Source of the DNA: Notolepis coatsorum
Taxonomy: Eukaryota; Chordata; Actinopteri; Aulopiformes; Paralepididae
DNA: 64,000 nt
Assembly: GCA_963971535.1 (NCBI GenBank)
Contig: OZ020585.1
Coordinates: forward strand, 21,689,958 to 21,753,957
Direction of reading: 5' to 3'
Shown here: piece by piece, positions 22,590-34,940 of the stretch
Layout: each line of letters begins with the position of its first letter
Numbering within the stretch: the first letter of the stretch is position 1
Notes under the pieces: generated by a model
What the model was told of the DNA's origin: nothing
Database searches by the model: none
Seen by the model: the letters and a program-made list of their open reading frames with translations, nothing else
Position numbers and translations under genes: made by a program

Positions 22590-23752
22590 AAAGGGTATCA
22601 TTTGGAAGGTTTATTGTCAAGAGGAAACAAAAAAAGGCATTCTTCAGTAACATACAGTACAGTCTCAACAAACATTGTCAATAAACGTCACAGGATTTCA
22701 AAGAAAGAACAGGTGCGCGCGCCTACAGTCTCTCCCACGTCAAAGTGGTTTTGGCTCAGGACGAGTGGCTGGGTATAGCATTGCATTAAAGTAGCAGTTC
22801 AATTTCCACTTTAACTCTTAATCTTTTTTTTCATGATCAGTAGGAACTCGGGCAGCAAGGCACCACTGACCCACCGCTTGAATGACGGGGGATAATTGTA
22901 CAATCACAACAGACACGAGCAAATAAAAAAAGCTAGACACGTCTTTCTGCTGATCCGGGAGGTCTGTCCCGTTCCCATGGTTTCCATATTGTTTACATAA
23001 CACGTATTCCACGCGGAAAGCTGCGTCTCTGAACCGAGCGCCGCGCGGCCTAACCCCACCACATTTTTAATGCACGAATGCAAAACACAATAAAAACAAT
23101 ACAAGTTTGGCACCGAGAGAGAGAGAATATATAGGTTCTGTCACGTCGAGTTCCAGTACAAAGGTTTTATGTTTCCTACAGTTTTCTGGCAGCCGGTGAG
23201 TGTTTACACAGTATTCCAGCTCCGTGCCAATATCCCGGTTACCCGTCTTAACAGGGGTAAGGTGTATCCTGACCGCCAATATCCTCAAACACGTAAGTAC
23301 ATGGAATAGTGAGCATATTACCAGGGAAATGGAACTTACAGGCTGCAAAACCCAGCCGTAGAAAATACGTTTACCTGCCTAATATCTACATATCCCAGCG
23401 ATCATATCGAAGTTTCTTTAAGTTGGTCGTTATATGAGCTTATTCTATTATCGATGGGATATACCGCTTATATGCGGTTAATTCCAAAGCGGAATACTCA
23501 AGTATTCTGAATAACATGGGAATATTGATGTGCATGTGAAGGTTTTAATGTTCATTTTCATTTATCATTTAGTTTTGGAGTATCTCTCTCGCTATACAGC
23601 TTTCAGAATAAAAGGAGGAAGTGTACTAAAAAGGTGTAAGATGTCAAGGCGAGTCGACGTGGAGTTCAGTCTGTAGGCAACAAGCCTCCTCTCTGCACCT
23701 ACAGTACAGTACAGGTCACAATGTCACACACACACGCACGCACCCACGCACG

Positions 23753-23795
<43 letters not shown>

Positions 23796-23838
23796 TCTCA
23801 CCGGCGCCTCTCCAAGCCTGCTATCAAGCTAGGGAGTA
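22590..23838 (-). other. babam2: Probable 3' UTR of babam2
   Basis: The segment follows the babam2 stop codon on the minus strand and has no competing gene. The first minus-strand AATAAA I noted that leaves room for a long UTR is at 22610-22615, which would put cleavage near 22590. It includes a (TG)n tract on the transcribed strand (plus 23758-23792). The true polyadenylation site could differ. Confidence 0.4.
22610..22615 (-). terminator. babam2: Candidate polyadenylation signal AATAAA for babam2
   Basis: Plus-strand TTTATT reads AATAAA in the direction of babam2. The downstream minus-strand sequence contains GAGTGTTAATTTACGTGTC, moderately GU-rich. Not proven. Confidence 0.35.
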
Positions 23839-23902
23839 CTAGAGCTTCCCATTGGCAAAGGCTCCCTCTTGGAACTGAGGGATGAAGCTCTTGAAATACG
23901 CC
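23839..23902 (-). CDS. babam2: babam2 terminal coding exon
   Basis: The last exon encodes (K)AYFKSFIPQF...ANGKL followed by TAG (23841-23839), nearly the same as the C-terminus of vertebrate BABAM2/BRE (AYFKTFVPQF...FANGKL). The acceptor is TTCAACAG before GGCG, and the single leading G completes the lysine codon begun in the previous exon (phase 2). BABAM2 is the UEV-domain scaffold of the BRCA1-A and BRISC complexes, which carry the BRCC36 K63-specific deubiquitinase; the C-terminal end belongs to the second UEV-like fold. Just upstream the transcript runs through a (CT)n tract (plus 23917-23978), which supplies the pyrimidine-rich context. Nothing looks broken. Confidence 0.95.
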
Positions 23903-23911
23903 CTGTTGAAT

Positions 23912-23916
<5 letters not shown>

Positions 23917-23967
<51 letters not shown>

Positions 23968-23978
23968 GAGAGAGAGAA
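23917..23978. repeat. (GA)n microsatellite at the last babam2 acceptor
   Basis: GA repeat with two short interruptions. On the babam2 strand it is (CT)n and ends about 15 bases before the terminal exon. Confidence 0.9.
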
Positions 23979-24317
23979 ATAGAGGGAGATTACAATGATC
24001 AAAACAAGTCCAAATTCAAAAATCGAAATTCAAATTTCTTTCAAAAGCAACAGTTAAAAACATTTAGTCAGACTCAGATTCAGTGTGTGACAGAACCTCT
24101 ATCTACATGATGAAATACACAGACTTTCCATCTGGCCAGTTATCATCATCATACTACTATAAATATATGTACTGTATATATAAAATATAAATGGCAATAA
24201 GTGGCAATAACCATGAATGGATATATATCTACTCTTCATATGTTGTCACCCTTGTGTGTGATTTACGTTAACAAGATACTACACTATAGATTAGAAATAT
24301 GGGTGGGAAAGAAATTA

Positions 24318-24480
24318 CTCTTAAAAGAGATGTGATGAAATAACACAAACAGGTGTGTTGTGGGTGTGAAACAAAACATGAGTTAATAACACACCTGTAA
24401 CACACCTGTAACACACCTGTTATGTTTTCAGTTAGTGATGCCACAACCTGTGCTATTTCACCCCATCTCTTTTAAGAGTG
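24318..24480. mobile_element. Small fold-back MITE
   Basis: ACTCTTAAAAGAGATG at 24318-24333 is matched by its reverse complement near 24465-24480. The similarity continues inward (tgaaata-acaca and tgtgctatttca). The core carries repeated aacacacctgt units. The target duplication is unclear (TA possible), so the family is not assigned. Confidence 0.6.
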
Positions 24481-24525
24481 TACAAAGTGTTTAGCCACAC
24501 AGCTTTAACTATGCTAAAGTGTGTG

Positions 24526-24557
<32 letters not shown>

Positions 24558-24994
24558 GAATGCACGTGGGTGCGCACGCATCTCCATCAGGGTTGACTTC
24601 AGGTCAGCTTGCTTGCTCTAACCATGATACTGATAAGACAGGAATTCAAAGCGTTTGGAATGTTTGCACATTTGCAGACAACAGTTTGTAAGCAAAAGAG
24701 ATGCTGTGTTTACTTTTCTTACGAAGATCCTGGCAGTGAACGCATGTCTTATTTATCTCCAGTTGTTATGAACCTTTGGACAAGTATACATTGGGCTGTT
24801 CAGGCTGGAGATGAACACATATAGATTTATCGTCACAGGGGTCATACCGGTTTGTGTATAATAAGGGTGGGATAGAAATGTACTGATTATCAACAAATGG
24901 CCTGGGTGTAGCACAACGCAGACAAATAAAGTCTTATCGTATATTATTAATGGCGTACCATAAGCCACATTACTCCTCAGAAATGACCACAAGG

Positions 24995-25284
24995 GTAAAT
25001 AGCATTGTTCGTCAAACAGTGTCGAACTTGAGTGCTACAGACTTGAGTGCATATTAGCATAGTAGGTAATAATATAGGCAAGGTAGATTCCTTAGTAGCA
25101 GAGTGCATACTAGTAAAAGACAGTACAAAGGTTAGTATTTTCCTTTTTATTTCAGATATTGATTGAAGAAGTGCGTTTTTAGTCGACGGCGGAAAGTTGG
25201 TCCGGTTGCGGCTGTCTTGACTGTGGTGGGAAGTTTGTTCCACTATTGTGGAGCGAGGACCGAGAATAGCCTGCTTCTCTTTGA
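24995..25284 (-). mobile_element. L2-clade LINE fragment (3' region)
   Basis: It resembles 50080-50375 closely: the same acttgagtgctacagacttg and gtgcatattagcatagtagg phrases, then, on the reverse strand, sequence for the RT C-terminal end. It lacks the usual 3' stem-loop tail. Orientation is minus. It lies in the 2.9-kb babam2 intron. Confidence 0.75.
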
Positions 25285-25603
25285 TTACTCCACCAAGGAT
25301 TCATATTATTTAGACAATCCCATATCGATCCAACTAAAATTATATTTAAAAACATGGAAAGCTAAATCTATGGTCAGGTGTGCTTCTAAATATGCTTATC
25401 TCACCATACGATTCTATACACAATATGGGATTCACATGAGGATTTTTTATACAACCAAGATATGTAATGAAAGGTCAATGACAACAAAGTATGACTATGC
25501 AGAATTTGTGAACCATACATTTCCTGAGCCATAAATATTTCTAGCAATGGCTTTACTGAGTGAACTTGTAAATATGTAACAAACAATCGCAAATTAGCAA
25601 TAG

Positions 25604-25754
<151 letters not shown>

Positions 25755-25986
25755 TGTCCTTGCCCCATGACCAAGCTTTCCACAAACTTTGGCCATGTAA
25801 CGTGAATCAGTTTAGAAGTTTTGTTAAGTTTTGTTTCAGGCCACGGCCCTTTTTTGCCAATTGGCATGAACAGTTAATCAGTTGTCCTTTGGGTCATGAC
25901 CAACTGTTCCACAAAACCTTGAGTAAGTGAATCCAATTGGATGTTATGCGCATTTTTGCGATAGGCCACTCCCACCCACCCACCCA

Positions 25987-26028
<42 letters not shown>

Positions 26029-26149
26029 AACTGTGGCCGCTAGACTAGAGGATGGGGAATTTGTGGACCAACTGACATTGACCTATAGAGCTGCTGGTTG
26101 CAGCGAAAAATGTATCAATGGGTGAGAGTTTGTAAAAGTGATCTATTCC

Positions 26150-26766
26150 ACTACAGATGAAGTAAGGGATAATGTCATTGAGGTCATTGTCGCAAAATAA
26201 TTGACCGACACAGAGTTTAGAACACAGAGGCGCCGCGCCGAGGTGTTCTAAACGCAGTGAAGGTCAATTATTTTGCGTCAATGACCGAGTATAGCTATAC
26301 ATTATCCCGCTTATTACATGGCTAACTTACTAACAATATACCTAATTCATTTTACACCATCGACAAGACGAGATCAAATGCAGACGCAGTTGTTCTGTGG
26401 CTCCTCTGTCATCATCGCCGGCAGCCGGTCTGATTGCACTGATGAGTGCAGCTGTGCATATGCTGAGCAGCTTTCGTGACTGCGACCAAAATGCTTGATT
26501 GTGATTGGTCAATAGCGCTCTGTTACCCGTATCAGCGGTCATTATTGCGCGTTGCCCATGGAAGCGGTCAGTTATCAAGAAATAATTCACCGCTGTCAGG
26601 GGCAACCGAGCGCTATTGACCAATCACAATCAAGCATTTTGGCGAATGTTAAAACGCCATGTAATAATAGCTGATATCGTGACAAGTTCTTCAGTCCCAC
26701 ATTACGCATTGTCATGTTTCTTTCATTGCGATATATTGAATTTCGATATATTTCCTCACCCCTAAG
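26150..26766. mobile_element. Fold-back region of a decayed DNA transposon
   Basis: Two sets of inverted repeats are visible: about 26179-26205 with 26264-26288 (ggtcattg(tc)gcaaaataattgacc and complement), and about 26487-26520 with 26608-26640 (aaaatgcttgattgtgattgg and complement). The right edge read on the reverse strand, TTAGGGGTGAGGAAATATATCG, looks like a hAT end. It stops only about 65 bp from a babam2 exon. Confidence 0.55.
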
Positions 26767-26830
26767 CACTTTGTAACGAAAGCTGAACCAAAATAAAGTG
26801 CATCGTTATCATCACTACGCTTCTACTCAC

Positions 26831-26984
26831 TTGGCTCTCTTGGCCATCTCGTTGCCATCCCAGCGTGGACTGTAAGGGTAGGTCTTCTGGATCTGTGAGT
26901 AGAGCTGGCCGCTGCTGGTGAAGTGGTACACAGACTGGAAGGTGAGGGTAGGCTGGTCTCTGGGGAAGTACAGCGGGAGGTCCA
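26831..26984 (-). CDS. babam2: babam2 coding exon (154 bp)
   Basis: It encodes [30 protein letters not shown] and [16 protein letters not shown], matching the conserved end of vertebrate BABAM2 with only a few substitutions. It starts with TG (completing a split Val codon, phase 1) after CTTTGTAG and ends with AA (phase 2) before GTGAGT. 154 = 2 + 50 codons + 2, which fits both neighbouring exons exactly. The pyrimidine-rich tract before the acceptor is a (CT)n/CCCC stretch, the reverse of the GA repeat at 26988-27078. The downstream intron is 2.9 kb. Confidence 0.97.
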
Positions 26985-26987
26985 CTA

Positions 26988-27078
26988 CAAAGAGAGAGAG
27001 AGGGGGGGGGGAGGGAGAGGGGGGAGGGAGGGAGAGAGGGAGAGAGAGATAGAGAGAGAAAGGGGAGAGGGAGAAAAA
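26988..27078. repeat. GA/GGGA-rich simple repeat at a babam2 acceptor
   Basis: Imperfect GAGA and GGGAGG repeat with a G run. On the babam2 strand it forms the polypyrimidine tract of the 154-bp exon. Confidence 0.85.
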
Positions 27079-27323
27079 CAAGGTTATGTACATGCATACA
27101 AGTAAAAAAAATTAAAAATTACAGTAGCCAGAGGACCAGAGGGAGAGAGGTAGGTGAGGGGGCTTAGGGGGAGGGGAGAAGAGTCTGAGGGCTATGTGTG
27201 AGATTGGGAGGCAGTCAGCAGGTGCAACAGTCGGTTATGATCTGTTGCAGATTTTGTTTAAAAGCATGACAATGATGGCACTAATTATGGCCAGGGTGTG
27301 TCAGGGTTAGAGGTTCCCTTCCC

Positions 27324-27380
27324 TTTGTAGCTCAGTGGGTAGAGCATGGCACCAACGCTGCCAGGGTTAGGGGCTCCGTT
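27324..27380 (+). mobile_element. tRNA-like SINE head fragment
   Basis: TTTGTAGCTCAGTGGGTAG plus AGCATGG resembles the A box and D arm of a tRNA-derived SINE head common in fish. The B box is degenerate (cagggttaggggctcc). It lies antisense in the 478-bp babam2 intron and is too decayed to be a tRNA gene. Confidence 0.55.
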
Positions 27381-27462
27381 GTTTGTGTGTGTGTAACTGT
27401 ATGGGTTGGAACAGCAATGGTAAGAGCAAAAGGTGTGTGTGTGTGTTTGGTGACATACGTAC

Positions 27463-27545
27463 CGTGGACCAGAAAGCAGAAATCCTTCCACACGAGAAGA
27501 AGGGTGAGCTTCGTGAATCCCTCTGCATCATACTCCACCACCCCC
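27463..27545 (-). CDS. babam2: babam2 coding exon (83 bp)
   Basis: It encodes [17 protein letters not shown] then [10 protein letters not shown], matching vertebrate BABAM2. 83 = 1 + 27 codons + 1: the first G completes a codon from the upstream exon and the last G is joined to TG of the next. The donor is GTACGT. The acceptor is unusual: on the transcribed strand a (TG)n tract of about 138 bp runs up to TTCTAG, with almost no classical polypyrimidine tract. That makes this exon a candidate for variable inclusion. Skipping its 83 bp would shift the frame. Confidence 0.96.
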
Positions 27546-27549
27546 CTAG

Positions 27550-27690
<141 letters not shown>

Positions 27691-27798
27691 TATTCTTTCT
27701 TTCCTTACAAATGCAATTGTAAGAAATTCTCTAATGCAGGGTTTAAAGTGGTATATAAGAATACTTTCAGGGACACGGTTGTGCATAGTGAGACTCAC

Positions 27799-27869
27799 AT
27801 TCCAAAGTGGCTGAGGAAGGCGGCAATATACTCTCTCCTCTTGTGGTAGCCTTGTATGACATAATGCAC
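27799..27869 (-). CDS. babam2: babam2 coding exon (71 bp)
   Basis: It encodes [14 protein letters not shown] then IAAFLSHFG, matching vertebrate BABAM2 ([23 protein letters not shown]). The exon starts in phase 0 after CTCTCCAG and ends with AT (phase 2) before GTGAGT; the split codon becomes ATG (Met), where human has Thr. The upstream intron is 13.5 kb and full of repeats, the downstream one only 253 bp. A GA tract lies about 40 bp upstream on the gene strand (plus 27908-28005). Confidence 0.96.
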
Positions 27870-27907
27870 CTGGAGAGAATCGGAGTGGAATGCTTGTTAT
27901 ACTAGTT

Positions 27908-28010
27908 GTTAAGAGAGAGAGAGAGAGAGAGAGACAGAGATATAGAGATAGAGAGAGAGAGAGAGATAGAGACAGAGACAGAGACAGAGAGAGAGAGGGA
28001 TAGAGAGAGC
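27908..28010. repeat. GA/GATA/GACA-rich microsatellite
   Basis: GA repeat with interspersed gaca and gata. It is (CT)-rich on the babam2 strand and close to the 71-bp exon. Confidence 0.85.
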
Positions 28011-29774
28011 AGCGAGGACGTTGTGCATGTGCGTTTTGAAAATGCACAAAAACCAATAATAATAAACACATTCTTTCAGTTTACTAGCTGTTTCTAAAGG
28101 TTATAAAATAGGTATTCAAGGCATTTTGCTCTTAGTGTAACGTTCTTTGGACCAATGGACTGCATGGTGGAATAGTGTAAAATGCAGCCTATTATGAAGT
28201 CTGCATGCTATGAATGAGTGAGTGAGTGGTCCAAATACTTCCTGAAACCTTCCAATGTCCTGTGCATATCATCACGGTCTCCCTTAAAACATGAACCCAG
28301 TGGAGTGGGCACAAATTATCATAATAACTTTTTTATTTCCAGACAATAAAAAGTTTTTGTGATAATGCAGTTGTTTGACAACTACGACAAGGCAATGATC
28401 AGTTAAAAACACCATAAGAGGATGAAACGGCTTAGTAAAACACAGAACAGAAAGGGGTATTTTACTGTATTTCAGCAGCGGCTTGTGTTTTCACCCCACC
28501 AGCCTTTGTCGAGACTCTTTGAGCTTTCTGTTGATCCCTTTGAAAACACAATGCGAACTTGCAATAATTAGTTGGGACGAGTTTTGACTTAACCCTCAGA
28601 AACTGCGGTATATACATACAAAGCTCAGAGCTAGTGTGATATCTGCTGGCGCGACGTGACATTAGTGTCTAAGCTCTGGCGTACCATATACTAAATGTGG
28701 AACATTATCATAGCAGAGTACAAGTGGTGAGGCGACGTTTCCTAAATCAAGGCAGAGAGCAGGGGCCTTTTCTCGGTACCTTGCTATAGCAACAAGCTAA
28801 CAGGCTAAACAGCTGGAGTTAGCTCCCACTCAACAATGAAACAGCTTTTTAGATGTGAAACACCTCTATGATCGGCAATGTCACCCACTCACTCACTCAC
28901 TCACTCACTCACTCACTCACTCACTCACTCAAAGACTGAATAACTGAGTGAGTTAGTGACACTGCTGGCCAGCGCGGTGCTTTGCATCTAAACACACACA
29001 TATCATACGCATGCACGCATCCACACACACCTTCTCTTCCCCTCCTGCGCGCTTCATACCGACATGTGTTAGTGTTTGTTGACAGGTGTGATTAGCCACT
29101 ATATTTAAGTCTTAAGAGGAGCAGCTTGAGGCCAGCTTGACCACTGACTGTCCTGGGCAGCTGAGAAGGCCCTGAGATCAGCTAGCTAGCCAGCCAGACC
29201 GTGAAGGTGACCAGATCCATTCACCTGGTAGTAGGGGTGAAACAAATCCTAGTTGATCCATACAGGTCACCCCCCACGGTTCGGCACGCATGTGAACCGC
29301 AGATCAATTGCAAAATGTAACCATCATAGTGAGCTATATATCATATCATATTTTCCAGCATTGTTTAAGTCTGCTGTTTGGGGTGCATTAAAGATTTAGT
29401 TTTGTCTGTCATAGAGATGGATTAAACAGCGACTGTGTGTGAGAATTGCGCACAGTGACGAATGCGAACGCAAATGATTTAACGTTAAATCTGGATAACT
29501 GTCTGTTACTAGCAGATCCAGGACCGCAGAAGTATTTAGCGTTACAGAAAACAACCTTTGCATTTAGATATTGACAGGGTAGAAGCCATAATCAAAGCCT
29601 TAATGTTGTTATTTATAATGAAAGCAAACTATGCCCAAAGCAGTCACAGGTAATTTGTCATTTCAGTGCACAACGTTATATTTCCTTTCATAGCCTCTTC
29701 AGCAACAAGGTCATTTCCACACGTGAACAGACACAAAGCAGAATTGTCTCACAATCTCACACCAATAAGAATAA
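28011..29774. other. Intronic stretch of babam2
   Basis: No exon recognised. A (CACT)n tetranucleotide repeat lies at 28886-28931. A hAT-like phrase (taggggtgaaac) occurs near 29233. Otherwise the sequence looks unique. Confidence 0.4.
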
Positions 29775-31190
29775 AAGGTGGAAGTAAGGGATGCTAGGTG
29801 GGAGTAAGGGATGCTAGGTGGAGGTAAGGGATGCTAGGTGGGAGTAAGGGATGCTAGGTGGAGGTAAGGGATGCTAGGTGGAGGTAAGGGATGCTAGGTG
29901 GAGGTAAGGGATGCTAGGTGGGAGTAAGGGATGCTAGGTGGGAGTAAGGGATGCTAGGTGGGAGTAAGGGATGCTAGGTGGGAGTAAGGGATGCTAGGTG
30001 GAAGTAAGGGATGCTAGGTGGAAGTAAGGGATGCTAGGTGGAAGTAAGGGATGCTAGGTGGGAGTAAGGGATGCTAGGTGGAAGTAAGGGATGCTAGGTG
30101 GAGGTAAGGGATGCTAGGTGGAGGTAAGGGATGCTAGGTGGAGGTAAGGGATGCTAGGTGGAGGTAAGGGATGCTAGGTGGAGGTAAGGGATGCTAGGTG
30201 GGAGTAAGGGATGCTAGGTGGGAGTAAGGGATGCTAGGTGGAGGTAAGGGATGCTAGGTGGGAGTAAGGGATGCTAGGTGGATGCTAGGTGGAGGTAAGG
30301 GATGCTAGGTGGGATGAGGGGATGCTAGGTGGATGCTAGGTGGAGGTAAGGGATGCTAGGTGGGATGAGGGGATGCTAGGTGGGAGTAAGGGATGCTAGG
30401 TGGGAGTAAGGGATGCTAGGTGGAGGTAAGGGATGCTAGGTGGGAGTAAGGGATGCTAGGTGGATGCTAGGTGGGAGTAAGGGATGCTAGGTGGAAGTAA
30501 GGGATGCTAGGTGGAGGTAAGGGATGCTAGGTGGGAGTAAGGGATGCTAGGTGGATGCTAGGTGGGAGTAAGGGATGCTAGGTGGGAGTAAGGGATGCTA
30601 GGTGGAGAGTAAGGGATGCTAGGTGGGAGTAAGGGATGCTAGGTGGAGAGTAAGGGATGCTAGGTGGAGAGTAAGGCATGCTAGGTGGGATGAAGGGATG
30701 CTAGGTGGATGCTAGGTGGAGGTAAGGGATGCTAGGTGGGATGAAGGGATGCTAGGTGGATGCTAGGTGAGAGTAAGGGATGCTAGGTGGATGCTAGGTG
30801 GAGGTAAGGGATGCTAGGTGGGATGAAGGGATGCTAGGTGGAGGTAAGGGATGCTAGGTGGGATGAAGGGATGCTAGGTGGATGCTAGGTGGATGCTAAG
30901 TGGAAGTAAGGGATGCTAGGTGGATGCTAGGTGGAAGTAAGAGATGCTAGGTGGGATGAAGGGATGCTAGGTGGGATGAAGGGATGCTAGGTGGAAGTAA
31001 GGGATGCTAGGTGGGATGAAGGGATGCTAGGTGGATGCTAGGTGGAAGTAAGGGATGCTAGGTGGAAGTAAGAGATCCTAGGTGGATGCTAGGTGGAAGT
31101 AAGGGATGCTATGTGGGATGAAGGGATGCTAGGTGGATGCTAGGTGGAAGTATGGAATGCTAGGTGGAAGTATGGGATGCTAGGTGGGGA
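29775..31190. repeat. Minisatellite, 20-bp unit, about 1.4 kb
   Basis: The unit is TAAGGGATGCTAGGTGG(A/G)(A/G)G. It is regular to about 30270. After that a short GATGCTAGGTG subunit is inserted repeatedly and a ggatgaaggg variant spreads, so the right half shows a second level of structure. It lies in the 13.5-kb babam2 intron. Confidence 0.97.
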
Positions 31191-33229
31191 CATGTTATGC
31201 AGGGTCAGGTTGGGCTACATTATAATGAGTCTCCTCATCCTACTTGGTGTTCTTCTAAATATTCACGACTGGAGAGTGGGTTTACAGGTCACAGTGTGCT
31301 GTAATGTGTTGTGAATACCATTCTAATTGCATTAGGAAAAATTTCCAGAGGACCCAAATGTCCTTGTGAGTTGACCCGATGCAAGTCTTATATCGTGAAT
31401 GTGGCTAAAAATATCAACCCTTTACCTGCTGCTACTGAAAAAGGTTGTGGGTACTCATTGTGACCATGTGGATTTATGAATGATAGTATTTTGTGAAAGG
31501 GGGATGTAGTAATCTCTGATAAACAAAGTGTAACTGGTCTCATTTATGCAAGTGCATGCACACACAAAACAAACAATGACTCATTTATACACTATTCAAT
31601 AATGTCTACATAGGACAGTGGGGGAGGCCTTTTAGCTCTCTCAAAAGCAGCAGGGCCACATACTCCAGAAGCTCTGTTTGTTCAGTCACACTGGTGTGTG
31701 TGTGTGTGTGTGTGTGTGCCAGGGGAACTGTGGATCACTGAACTCAAAACACCTACAGAGACAGAGGAACTCCCGCCCCCTCTCCCCGCTCCCCCACTGT
31801 CATGGGTCTGGTGTCATCTTATTGGCTGTCTGCAGGTCTGGGGGCCAAAGACAGGTGAGCTCGCTGCACAGGTATTCAACTAGCCCGCACCCTTGATGTA
31901 TCGCCCACGCTTCCGTTTATTGTGTGTGTGTGTGTGTGTGTGTGTGTCCTTAGGGAACATGACGTAATAAGTCCGGAAGTGCTTCCTGCTGCGATACACA
32001 AGAAAAATAACATGTAACAAACACCTCCCCTCCCCTCCCCCTCTCTGTCACATTAAGGCTCTCGCCCTCTCATTCACACACACACGCACACACGCACACA
32101 CCAGTTTAACATTTCATAATAATGAAACATCTCACTACAACTTAATCTCATAAACCAACAGTTATGACAATTTGATAACTTTGATAATCTGTTGGTGACA
32201 AAAGTATCCCAAATAGATTTTAATTATATATATATTATTTATTTGTATTTTTTTTTTATATGTGACAAAATGTATATTGAAAACAAAAGCAGGTGACTGA
32301 GGGTGAGTTTGGACCCTGAACACATTTAGTCTCACTGTCTGTCTGTGTAAAGCCCTGATGCTCACACAGCTCTGTTAATGCGAACGCCAATGACCTAGAA
32401 AGAAGCACAAGAGGAACAGTAGTAGATGGCTCCACACAATCAAACACATCTGCTCTCTTGAATACTGATCTAAACCCACTCTCTCTCTTTCTTTCTTTGT
32501 GGGCCAATTTTCCATCTCGCTCCCATTTTCTGTTCAAATCAGTGGTGTAAAATGTGCTGCATCAGAATGAAATACAACCGCATCCGTTGGTTAAATTGGG
32601 AATGGAAATAATTGTAAATGCATTGAAATGAATGCTTCTGTGTTTTTACTGATTCCGTACCGCTGTGGACTAATGGTCCACGGTTTTACACTTTTCTCAG
32701 TTGTTTAAACGCAATCCATGACTATCTACATCCTCAAAGCGGCGTGTCAAATCCGCACACCATTAACTCATTATGCCCATAACACTATATCCTTCCTCAC
32801 GCAAAATGCAAATGTAAAGCAAATCTTTGCAAATAAGCTGTAGTGAGATGTTATCATTATGAACTCCAACATTCCTTAAAGCTTGAGATTCTCCCCTCTA
32901 CTGCAGAGTTTAAAACCTTGATCTCCAACCATTGTCAATCAAGTTGTACATGTTTTATTGTTATGATTTTATATGCCTTTTCTTTGCTTATTTCTGTATG
33001 TACACTCGACGTGACTGTAAATGAGGAAAACCTCAGTTTAAATAAAGGTTTGAAATTAAATCAGAACACAGAATGTCTACAGGTGACAGAAATCAAGTAG
33101 GGCTTGCTAATCTAAATGGATAATATTGTTTTTAGTTTAATTATATTCTTACATGCATTTATACATGTTCTTTGTGCAAACCCTTACATGCAAAATAGTG
33201 AAAACAATCATTACAATTACATAGATAAT
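31191..33229. other. Intronic stretch of babam2
   Basis: No exon or element recognised. Short GT tracts lie at 31693-31718 and 31921-31947. A/T-rich sequence lies near 32220-32270. Confidence 0.4.
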
Positions 33230-33329
33230 ATGATATCTAGGGCTGACCTTCGAATTTTTTTTTGGCAATCGAAGCTTCAGGGCCGAGCTTCGATTTTTTT
33301 AATACATTTTTTTCTTTTTTTTCTTTTTA

Positions 33330-33415
33330 TCTTATGTTGTGGGACTTGTACAGCACTTTGGTAAACTTTGTTGTTTTTAAATGTGCTCTATAAATAAAGT
33401 GGATTGGATTAATGA
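33330..33415 (+). mobile_element. LINE 3'-tail fragment
   Basis: The phrases gtacagcactttggtaaac and ctctataaataaagtggattgg are typical of fish L2/CR1-type LINE 3' ends. It sits inside the left end of the hAT element. Confidence 0.45.
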
Positions 33416-33711
33416 ATTAAGTAGCCCCTTTCGTGACTGTGACGCAGCCAACACGGCTGTGTGATTTAATTCAAGGTGGATCGCTGTTGTCATTTGAACA
33501 ACTTCAGATTTCATGGGAACTACCAATCCCCCAAATCAAGAATGTTTAAGATGAATGAAGTAAGATTTTGATTATTTGAAATATGGCCTGTGTAGACTAA
33601 ACTATGCACAGAATTATGTCAGTCTACAAGGTCCGGATTCTACATGGTCCGGCAATGTAGACCTTGTAGACTCCACTACAGACCAATTATCAGTGAATGT
33701 TCATGCATTTT

Positions 33712-34940
33712 CAGGGCTGTACGTTAACTTTTTTTGCACATAGCACTGGTGCTACAGAGGTTGATAGTTTTGTAGCACAGGCCAAAATCTTGTAGCACAA
33801 GTATAAAACGTGTTATATTTGTAACAGTCACAAATGTGCCTATTGTATTTGTGTTATTTAGTTGCAGTGCCATGTTTGGCTGTCATTTAGTATATCGCCA
33901 TGTGTTATTATTACTATGATACTCTCATATGCTATTTTCAATTAATATCATAAACAACATAAGGAATAATTTTTAGTGGACTGAAGGAATGAGTCAGCGT
34001 TAATAGTTTTAAATGCAAATAATTTATTGAAACATAGAAGTGGGGTCGGTTGGGACACACACACACACAATGGGGGACCCTGATGTAAACAAGACAAACG
34101 TCTTTCTCAGGTCTGCATCCCCTTAACAATTGTGTGTATTGAGCCGTACTGTATTGTACCCATTCTGCAATCTGTTAAATAAAGTTTTCATTCATTCATT
34201 CACACACACTGTTTCAACTCACCACCCCTGCATCATATTGTAGTCTAGTCTGTCTTCAAACTTCCACTCCTCTCGAAACTTGTTTATATTTGAATATCAA
34301 CATTATCTGTCCATCCTCAGTTTACTATAATATACTCCTGTCCTGACTAGTGACTTCATCATCTTTCCAAACGCACGCACGCACACACACACACAGGGAA
34401 GGGGAGAGAGTGCCCCCCCATTTCCCTTTCCCCAGCCCACACTGTGTCTGCTGGCTCTGCCTCTGATCAGGATTAGCTTGTTAGCTTGCTAACGTTGTAG
34501 TGATTGTAATGGTACATAAACGTTAATTTCGGGCGATGTGCGCATAAAGGAATGGCGACGGTGCAAAGCATGTAGATGCATTTGACCCGTTGCGAGAAAG
34601 AAAAAACACCACGGACTTATTTCGGGACGTGTAGCACCAACCGACCAACGCGCTGCTCTGCTTGCAGAAGGCGCACGGATAGGGCGGATATGACTCGTCG
34701 AGTTGTCACAAGAGTTTTTTCAAAATAAGATTATCATATGCACCTGAACGTTGCTAGCTTTCGGAGCCTAGCTGGAGCTGCGCGTGGGCAGAAATGAGAC
34801 CCGCTACAGGATTTTCAAAATAAGAGTATCTATATGAACCGAATCCCTATCGCACCAGTGCTACTGAAGTAAATCCATCCATCGCACAGACCGCTGTTGC
34901 TGTAGCACGTGCGATATATATGTCGCACTGTACAGGCCTG
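33712..34940. mobile_element. Inner decayed hAT-like element
   Basis: The left end is CAGGGCTGTACGTTAAC. The right end on the reverse strand is CAGGCCTGTACAGTGCG. Both flanks carry gcac/tagcac phrases and the interior has ttcaaaataag phrases common in fish hAT relatives. No exact 8-bp duplication is visible, so the limits are uncertain. Confidence 0.4.

Noticed and set aside
27324-27380. Possible tRNA gene
   Set aside because: Only the A-box half is tRNA-like; the T arm and acceptor stem do not form.
29775-31190. Regular repeats considered as a CRISPR-like array
   Set aside because: Head-to-tail units without unique spacers, in a vertebrate intron; it is a minisatellite.
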